Part shown: in pieces, positions 62,196-64,000 of the stretch
Position numbering within the stretch: position 1 is the stretch's first letter
Layout: every line of letters begins with the position of its first letter
Program-made: the position numbers and the translations under genes
Notes under the pieces: model-generated
Database searches by the model: none
What the model saw: only the letters and a program-made list of their open reading frames with translations
What the model was told of the DNA's origin: nothing
NCBI GenBank assembly: GCA_002377695.1
Contig: DFQH01000001.1
Coordinates: 20,417 to 84,416, forward strand
From: Citromicrobium sp. UBA3494
GTDB lineage: Bacteria > Pseudomonadota > Alphaproteobacteria > Sphingomonadales > Sphingomonadaceae
DNA length: 64,000 nucleotides
Direction of reading: 5' to 3'

Positions 62196-63170
62196 ATGCC
62201 CCTGCCCGCCCCGTTCGACCGACTGCGCCTGCCGATCATCGGATCGCCCATGTTCATCGTCTCCGGACCGGAACTGGTCATCGCACAGTGCAAGGCAGGC
62301 ATCGTCGGCAGCTTTCCCGCACTGAATGCGCGGCCTTCGGGCGTGCTCGACGAATGGCTCCACCAGATTACCGAGGAACTGGCGGCGCACAACCGCGACA
62401 ACCCGGATAGGCCCGCCGCGCCCTTCGCGGTCAACCAGATCGTCCACCGCTCCAACGCCCGGCTCGAGGAAGACATGCAGGTGTGCGAGAAGTGGCAGGT
62501 GCCGCTCGTCATCACCTCGCTCGGCGCGCGTGAAGAGGTCTTCCAGGCGGTCGACAACTGGGGCGGGATCACGCTGCACGACGTCATCAACAACCGCTTC
62601 GCCCACAAGGCGATCGAAAAGGGCGCGACCGGACTCATTCCGGTGGCCGCCGGTGCGGGCGGCCATGCAGGCACGCAGTCGCCCTTCGCCCTGATGCACG
62701 AGATTCGCGAATGGTTCGACGGGCTGGTGGCGCTGTCGGGCTCCATCGCGACCGGTCGTTCCGTACTTGCCGCGCAGGCGATGGGGGCCGATTTCGGCTA
62801 TATCGGCAGCGCGTTCATCGCGACCGAGGAAGCCAACGCCGATCAGGGGTACAAGCAGGGCATCGTGGACAGCAGCGCCGAAGGCATCGTCTACACCAAC
62901 CTGTTCACCGGGGTTCACGGCAACTACCTGCGCAGCTCGATCGAGGCCGCCGGGCTCGACCCGGACAACCTGCCCGAAAGCGATCCCTCCAAGATGAACT
63001 TCGGCAGCGGCGGCAATTCCAAGGCCAAGGCGTGGAAGGACATCTGGGGCTCGGGCCAAGGGGTGGGCGCGGTAAAGAACGTTGCCACCGTGGCCGAGAT
63101 GGTCAATCGGCTGGAGCGTGAATACAAGGAAGCGAAGGCGGCGCTGGACGAGGCTGCCGCCCCGTACTGA
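62196..63170 (+). CDS. NAD(P)H-dependent flavin oxidoreductase (nitronate monooxygenase-like)
   Basis: 324 residues. TIM-barrel 2-nitropropane-dioxygenase family: RLRLPIIGSPMFIVSGPEL, GIVGSFPALNARPSG, PVAAGAGGHAGTQSPFALM (flavin phosphate), VALSGSIATGRSVLAAQAMG and GADFGYIGSAFIAT. Oxidises nitronates or acts on enoyl substrates; the substrate is unknown. Follows the broken amidohydrolase after 70 bp. Confidence 0.9.
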   Translation: MPLPAPFDRLRLPIIGSPMFIVSGPELVIAQCKAGIVGSFPALNARPSGVLDEWLHQITEELAAHNRDNPDRPAAPFAVNQIVHRSNARLEEDMQVCEKWQVPLVITSLGAREEVFQAVDNWGGITLHDVINNRFAHKAIEKGATGLIPVAAGAGGHAGTQSPFALMHEIREWFDGLVALSGSIATGRSVLAAQAMGADFGYIGSAFIATEEANADQGYKQGIVDSSAEGIVYTNLFTGVHGNYLRSSIEAAGLDPDNLPESDPSKMNFGSGGNSKAKAWKDIWGSGQGVGAVKNVATVAEMVNRLEREYKEAKAALDEAAAPY

Positions 63171-63173
63171 CGG

Positions 63174-63950
63174 CTAACCGGGCCAAACCCTCACGAAGCG
63201 CCTGTTGGCCGAGGGTTCCAGCCGGATGGCCTGCCCTTCCGGCGTGGCGAGTTGCCCGGTCTGATCCTGTTCGCCGGCGTAGAAGAGGTGTGTGAACAGC
63301 AGCCGCGCCAGCGAATCCTCGTCCCCGCGCAAGAGAGTCGGCTCGATCCGGAATTCCTGCCCGGTGAAGTACCGCAACCCTTGGCTCTGAAGCGCACCGT
63401 CGAGCGTCCGGCGAAAGCTGGCGAACAGGCCGACAGGCAATTCCCCGCGCCGCTGCCAGGCGTCGAAATGGCGCTCCAGCCGGTCCGGTTCGATGGCCAC
63501 CCCGCCGGGCGTCCAGCAGATCGCGGCGCCGCCGAAGGTGTCGGCAAGGCCATGGGCCAGCACGAACCATTCGCGCAGGATCGACACGCTGTTCCGCCCT
63601 GCCGCAACATGCGGGCCGAGCCGCAAGGATGCGGCCTCGATCCTTGCGGGTAGCACCACGTCTTGCAGCGACTGGGAGAAATCGATTCGCGGGATGGCAA
63701 CCGCCGGGCCGGGCGCCAGACCGACGAGGTCGAAAGTAAACCCCGCCCGGCCGAGCGAGAGGCCGCAGGGCGGCGCGATGTCGCGCGGGCGGTCGGTCGC
63801 CGCAAGATCCGGTCCGAGAGAATCGATATATGCCGCATCCGCGCATTGCTGCCGCACGCGCCGTGCGGTGGGCCGCTCGTCCCGCGCGAAGAGGATCAAC
63901 AGATCGTCGCCGATTTCCGAAGCATCGGACCCCATCAACTCACCGGACAT
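63174..63950 (-). CDS. Conserved hypothetical protein
   Basis: 258 residues from the ATG at 63950. No signal peptide; about 45% hydrophobic with no membrane helix. A central stretch (EWFVLAHGLADTFGGAAICWTPGGVAI) and the C-terminal FRIEPTLLRGDEDSLARLLFTHLFY are regular, but I do not recognise a family. Its stop lies 3 bp from the convergent nitronate monooxygenase gene. Confidence 0.7.
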   Translation of the reverse strand: MSGELMGSDASEIGDDLLILFARDERPTARRVRQQCADAAYIDSLGPDLAATDRPRDIAPPCGLSLGRAGFTFDLVGLAPGPAVAIPRIDFSQSLQDVVLPARIEAASLRLGPHVAAGRNSVSILREWFVLAHGLADTFGGAAICWTPGGVAIEPDRLERHFDAWQRRGELPVGLFASFRRTLDGALQSQGLRYFTGQEFRIEPTLLRGDEDSLARLLFTHLFYAGEQDQTGQLATPEGQAIRLEPSANRRFVRVWPG

Positions 63951-64000
63951 GCGCTCATCCCTTCCTGCGCTCCTGCCGCAAGCATGCTTTGCGCGTGTCG

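Overview
The window reads as chromosome from a high-G+C alphaproteobacterium, most likely Sphingomonadales and probably Erythrobacteraceae. This is inferred from gene content and order: a ribB with a degenerate RibA half next to ribH, small-type PurL, carA/carB with an alphaproteobacterial CarB insertion, a dnaG-rpoD operon led by yqeY, and GGAAC-N16-CGTT (EcfG-type) promoter signals. No species is claimed.

Positions 1-17658 are an integrated genomic island. It enters through the 3' part of a tRNA-Lys(CTT) gene whose last 46 bases (1-46) are repeated exactly at 17613-17658. A tyrosine integrase (16184-17404) faces inward next to the right copy. Cargo from left to right: a small unknown gene; a complete IS3-family (IS407-like) insertion sequence at 619-1888; a translationally coupled five-gene type I restriction-modification operon (hsdM, hsdS, a 130-residue unknown, a DUF262-HNH protein of GmrSD type, hsdR); a leftward DUF3768 gene; a coupled pair of a short tyrosine recombinase and a HhH-GPD DNA glycosylase-like protein; a leftward HTH plus Rep-like (HUH-type) pair; an AT-rich region with two matched palindromes that could be an operator/origin; and a rightward group of one membrane protein and two lipoproteins with similar N-termini. 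The int / HTH / Rep layout resembles phage-satellite or integrative-replicative elements, but I see no packaging genes.

Positions 17659-64000 are mostly core chromosome. 17.8-20.1 kb: trypsin-like protease plus lipoprotein. 20.1-22.2 kb: HTH-RibB, RibH and a small membrane protein; an 18-bp perfect palindrome abuts the ribB start. 22.2-26.9 kb: enolase, a probable stress-regulated envelope cluster, DUF4170, GNAT, greA. 27-32.4 kb: carA, an RraB-like gene and carB on the minus strand. 32.6-37.8 kb: yqeY, lipoprotein, dnaG, rpoD. 37.8-41.7 kb: rpiB, glyA, a small membrane protein, a TrmJ-type methyltransferase that appears to lack a standard start codon, chorismate mutase and rpsD. 41.8-48.9 kb: an N-terminally truncated S9 peptidase, a GAF-PAS-PAS-GGDEF-EAL protein, an M50-like peptidase, tgt, and two envelope proteins. 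48.9-54.2 kb, minus strand: ABC exporter pair, queA, cyclophilin, coaD, ispA, xseB. 54.3-64 kb: membrane protein, purL, DUF3052, nitroreductase, coq4 homologue, serB, miaA, a frameshifted amidohydrolase, a nitronate monooxygenase-like protein and an unknown.

The parts most worth following up are the island (accessory genes inside the type I operon, the recombinase-glycosylase pair, the putative origin), the HTH-RibB fusion with its palindrome, the RNase-E-inhibitor-like gene between carA and carB, and the EcfG-type promoter in front of the envelope cluster.
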